Assembly (NCBI RefSeq): GCF_003731635.1 | Contig: NZ_RCUA01000049.1 | Span: 1-36,136 of the forward strand | Direction of reading: 5' to 3' | Length of the DNA stretch: 36,136 bases | Origin: Marisediminitalea oceani | GTDB taxonomy: Bacteria > Pseudomonadota > Gammaproteobacteria > Enterobacterales > Alteromonadaceae | Shown: positions 34,217 through 36,136 of the stretch, one piece after another | Position numbering within the stretch: position 1 is the stretch's first letter | Layout: the number at the start of each line of letters is the position of its first letter | Notes under the pieces: generated by a model | What the model was told of the DNA's origin: nothing | What the model saw: the letters and a program-made list of their open reading frames with translations, nothing else | The model's database searches: none | Made by a program: the position numbers and the translations under genes

Positions 34217-34634
34217 TTTTCATCTCCTCTGAAACGCGTTCAACCGGCATGTAAGCTAACGCAGACTGATTTCTACGCAAATAAGCCAGACTTTGCTCAG
34301 GTGACGAAACCTGTAGCGGGGGTTTTGCTCGGCCGGAGAAAATTAAGCGTGACCAATAAGCATTGATCTGACGCTCGTTTTTATTAACAAGAGTGCGATA
34401 AAACAAACCGCGAAATACCGAACCGTTCTCATAATCTACCGGCTGTACTACCTGGCCGCTTTCAAGCACATCAAAACGGCCCATATAAACATCAACCAGT
34501 TCACGCTTGCTGATTGACTCAATCTTGCTGTCTTTTGCAACAACAACTGCTAAAGCTGCTTCAGATGCGTTGGCTCCGTCGCTCATAGCGAATAGAGGCA
34601 AAAGAAGCAGTAGGTAAATCCTGAATAATCTCAT
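34197..34634 (-). CDS. short periplasmic phosphate-binding-like protein (PstS-like fold)
   Basis: The 145-residue protein has a signal peptide (about 1-23, before SEAALAVVVAKDS), then ISKRELVDVYMGRF, GQVVQPVDYENGSVFRGLFY, INAYWSRLIFSGRAKPP and LAYLRRNQSALAYMP. These features are typical of short PstS-like substrate-binding proteins (about one lobe). It is too small for a full ABC binding protein and no ABC permease or ATPase is nearby. It opens the operon with the beta-barrel and GGDEF genes and is a good candidate for the periplasmic input of that cyclase. The ligand is unknown. Confidence 0.75.
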   Translation of the reverse strand: MRLFRIYLLLLLPLFAMSDGANASEAALAVVVAKDSKIESISKRELVDVYMGRFDVLESGQVVQPVDYENGSVFRGLFYRTLVNKNERQINAYWSRLIFSGRAKPPLQVSSPEQSLAYLRRNQSALAYMPVERVSEEMKIVLILE

Positions 34635-34740
34635 TGATAAATCTATTTTAAGGCCAGAGTACCTTTGAAAATCAAAAAAATTTTAGTGTAGATTAAGCAT
34701 AGTACCAAACAGACGTTGTGAAAGTTTTTTAACCTTATTT

Positions 34741-34911
34741 TTGGCAGGGATGACAGGAATTAAAGTCGTCATCCCCGCACGCTTTTAAGCGGGGACCCCC
34801 TTGCATGATATCGTGGGTTAAATACTTCTTTGGCGAAAAGGCTGTCTCAGGTGAGCCAGGCTTTTATGGAGATCCCGGATATTCGCTGCGCGAATTCCGG
34901 GACGATAATTA
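34741..34911. repeat. pair of REP/BIME-like palindromes
   Basis: Three palindromes lie in this gene-free stretch: GGGATGAC/GTCATCCC (34747-34754, 34768-34775); CCCCGC/GCGGGG (34773-34778, 34789-34794); and CCCGGA-t-ATTCGC with GCGAATTCCGGG (34874-34886, 34890-34901), a 12-bp stem with one bulge. The outer two are in opposite orientation: one strand reads GTCATCCCCGC, the other CGTCCCGGAATTCGC, both typical of dispersed GTCATCCC-type extragenic repeats. Copy number in the genome cannot be seen here. Confidence 0.65.
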
Positions 34912-34922
34912 CCGTCCAAAAA

Positions 34923-34951
34923 CAAAAAAGGCGCTCATAAGAGCGCCTTTT
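34923..34951 (-). terminator. terminator of tuf
   Basis: GGCGCTC (34930-34936) pairs with GAGCGCC (34941-34947) around ATAA, flanked by AAAAAA and TTTTT, so it can act on both strands. It lies about 25 nt past the tuf stop. Confidence 0.92.
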
Positions 34952-34975
34952 TCAGGTTTTTGGTGTAATTATCGA

Positions 34976-36136
34976 TTACTCGATGATTTTAGATACAACA
35001 CCAGCACCTACTGTACGACCACCTTCACGGATTGCGAAGCGCAGACCTTCTTCCATAGCGATTGGCGCAATCAGTTCTACTTCGAACTTCAGGTTGTCGC
35101 CAGGCATTACCATTTCAACGCCTTCTGGCAGTTGAACGGCACCGGTTACGTCAGTTGTACGGAAGTAGAACTGTGGACGGTAACCTTTGAAGAATGGAGT
35201 GTGACGACCGCCTTCATCTTTAGACAGTACGTATACTTCCGCTTCAAACTTGGTGTGTGGAGTGATTGAACCAGGCTTAGCCAGTACTTGTCCACGCTCT
35301 ACGTCGTCACGCTTAGTACCACGTAACAGAACACCAACGTTCTCACCTGCTCGACCTTCGTCAAGCAGCTTACGGAACATTTCAACACCAGTACAAGTAG
35401 TCTTGGTAGTATCTTTGATACCAACGATTTCTACTTCTTCACCTACTTTAACGATACCTTGCTCAACACGACCTGTTACAACAGTACCACGGCCTGAGAT
35501 TGAGAATACGTCTTCGATTGGCAGAATGAACGGCTTATCGATGTCACGCTCTGGCTCTGGGATGTATGAATCCAGTGCTTCGCCCAGCTCGATAATTTTC
35601 TTTTCCCACTCTGCGTCGCCTTCAAGGGCTTTCAGTGCAGAACCCTGGATTACTGGCAGGTCATCACCTGGGAAATCGTACTCTGATAACAGTTCACGAA
35701 CTTCCATTTCTACCAGCTCAAGCAGCTCTTCATCATCAACCATGTCACATTTGTTCATGAATACGATGATGTAAGGGATACCAACCTGACGACCAAGAAG
35801 GATGTGCTCACGAGTCTGAGGCATAGGACCATCAGTCGCAGCAACTACCAGAATACCACCGTCCATCTGTGCAGCACCGGTGATCATGTTTTTAACATAG
35901 TCAGCGTGTCCTGGGCAGTCTACGTGTGCGTAGTGACGAGTAGGAGTGTCATACTCTACGTGTGAAGTAGAGATGGTGATACCACGTGCTTTTTCTTCCG
36001 GAGCGTTATCGATTTGGTCGAACGCTTGAGCAGAACCACCGTAAGTCTTAGACAATACGGTAGTGATTGCTGCAGTCAGAGTGGTTTTACCGTGGTCAAC
36101 GTGGCCGATAGTACCCACGTTTACATGGGGTTTCGA
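34976..36136 (-). CDS. tuf: elongation factor Tu (5' end cut by the window)
   Basis: EF-Tu is the GTPase that carries aminoacyl-tRNA to the ribosome. The visible 387 codons begin [20 protein letters not shown], so only about the first eight residues are missing. G1 is GHVDHGKT, G3 DCPGHAD and G4 NKCD; domains 2 and 3 follow intact to the C-terminal SKIIE. The stop is followed by a strong terminator, so tuf is last in its transcript. Whether it is the fusA-linked or tRNA-linked copy cannot be told, because the upstream genes lie outside the window. Confidence 0.98.
   Translation of the reverse strand, partial: SKPHVNVGTIGHVDHGKTTLTAAITTVLSKTYGGSAQAFDQIDNAPEEKARGITISTSHVEYDTPTRHYAHVDCPGHADYVKNMITGAAQMDGGILVVAATDGPMPQTREHILLGRQVGIPYIIVFMNKCDMVDDEELLELVEMEVRELLSEYDFPGDDLPVIQGSALKALEGDAEWEKKIIELGEALDSYIPEPERDIDKPFILPIEDVFSISGRGTVVTGRVEQGIVKVGEEVEIVGIKDTTKTTCTGVEMFRKLLDEGRAGENVGVLLRGTKRDDVERGQVLAKPGSITPHTKFEAEVYVLSKDEGGRHTPFFKGYRPQFYFRTTDVTGAVQLPEGVEMVMPGDNLKFEVELIAPIAMEEGLRFAIREGGRTVGAGVVSKIIE

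Noticed and set aside
34805..35269. 154-codon plus-strand open frame
   Set aside because: It spans the REP palindromes, the tuf terminator and the antisense of tuf; its sequence has no family features.
35250..35774. 174-codon plus-strand frame opposite tuf
   Set aside because: Low-complexity antisense of a highly conserved gene.
1..36136. CRISPR arrays, prophage, tRNA or rRNA genes
   Set aside because: No regularly spaced repeats, phage modules, cloverleaf-like or rRNA sequences were noticed on reading both strands; a covariance-model search was not possible.

Overview
The window reads as chromosomal DNA of a marine gammaproteobacterium of the Alteromonadales (Alteromonas-like). This rests on the ftsYEX/rsmD, sfsA-dksA-gluQ-pcnB-folK-panBC and yadGH blocks, which match enterobacterial homologues closely, combined with marker genes typical of marine gammaproteobacteria: a PLP-dependent PanP next to panBC, the PdsO/PdsR/PdsS proteins of the 'proteobacterial dedicated sortase' family, EAL-HDOD proteins and a short CstA. 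The species call is inference; no rRNA or tRNA gene is visible.

Layout. 1-744: one end of an IS3-family insertion sequence (orfA and the start of orfB, joined by a -1 frame relation), lying just downstream of rpoH. 754-1847: rpoH with a bidirectional terminator and a sigma-E-like promoter resembling E. coli rpoH P3. 2174-4769: two tandem EAL-HDOD paralogues. 4776-8395 (minus): acpH, ftsX, ftsE, ftsY, i.e. the classical ftsYEX-rpoH neighbourhood interrupted by the EAL-HDOD pair and acpH. 8501-11922: rsmD, yjaG, yhgN, a 60-residue HTH protein and pepB. 11955-17938 (plus): sfsA, dksA, gluQ, pcnB (apparently starting at a rare AUC/AUU codon), folK, panB, panC; panP runs convergently into panC and probably supplies beta-alanine in place of PanD. 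19888-22264 (minus): yadG-yadH ABC exporter followed by a TrmB-like methyltransferase.

22652-27930: a response-regulator diguanylate cyclase, then pdsO (minus) divergent from pdsR-pdsS-hypothetical (plus). The cognate sortase and its target are not in the window. 27947-31036: a CNNM/CBS membrane protein, a 31-residue membrane microprotein, and cstA. 31342-34634 (minus): a three-gene operon with 20-nt overlaps encoding a short phosphate-binding-like periplasmic protein, an outer-membrane beta-barrel and a membrane PAS-GGDEF protein, which looks like an envelope-to-c-di-GMP signalling unit. 34741-34911: a pair of REP-like palindromes. 34976-36136: tuf (EF-Tu), cut by the window end.

Themes: coenzyme A and folate precursor synthesis, cell division/secretion core genes, and a high density of c-di-GMP genes (two EAL-HDOD, two GGDEF). 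The parts most worth following are the periplasmic-protein/barrel/GGDEF operon, the pds regulators without a neighbouring sortase, the pcnB start codon, and the microprotein beside cstA.
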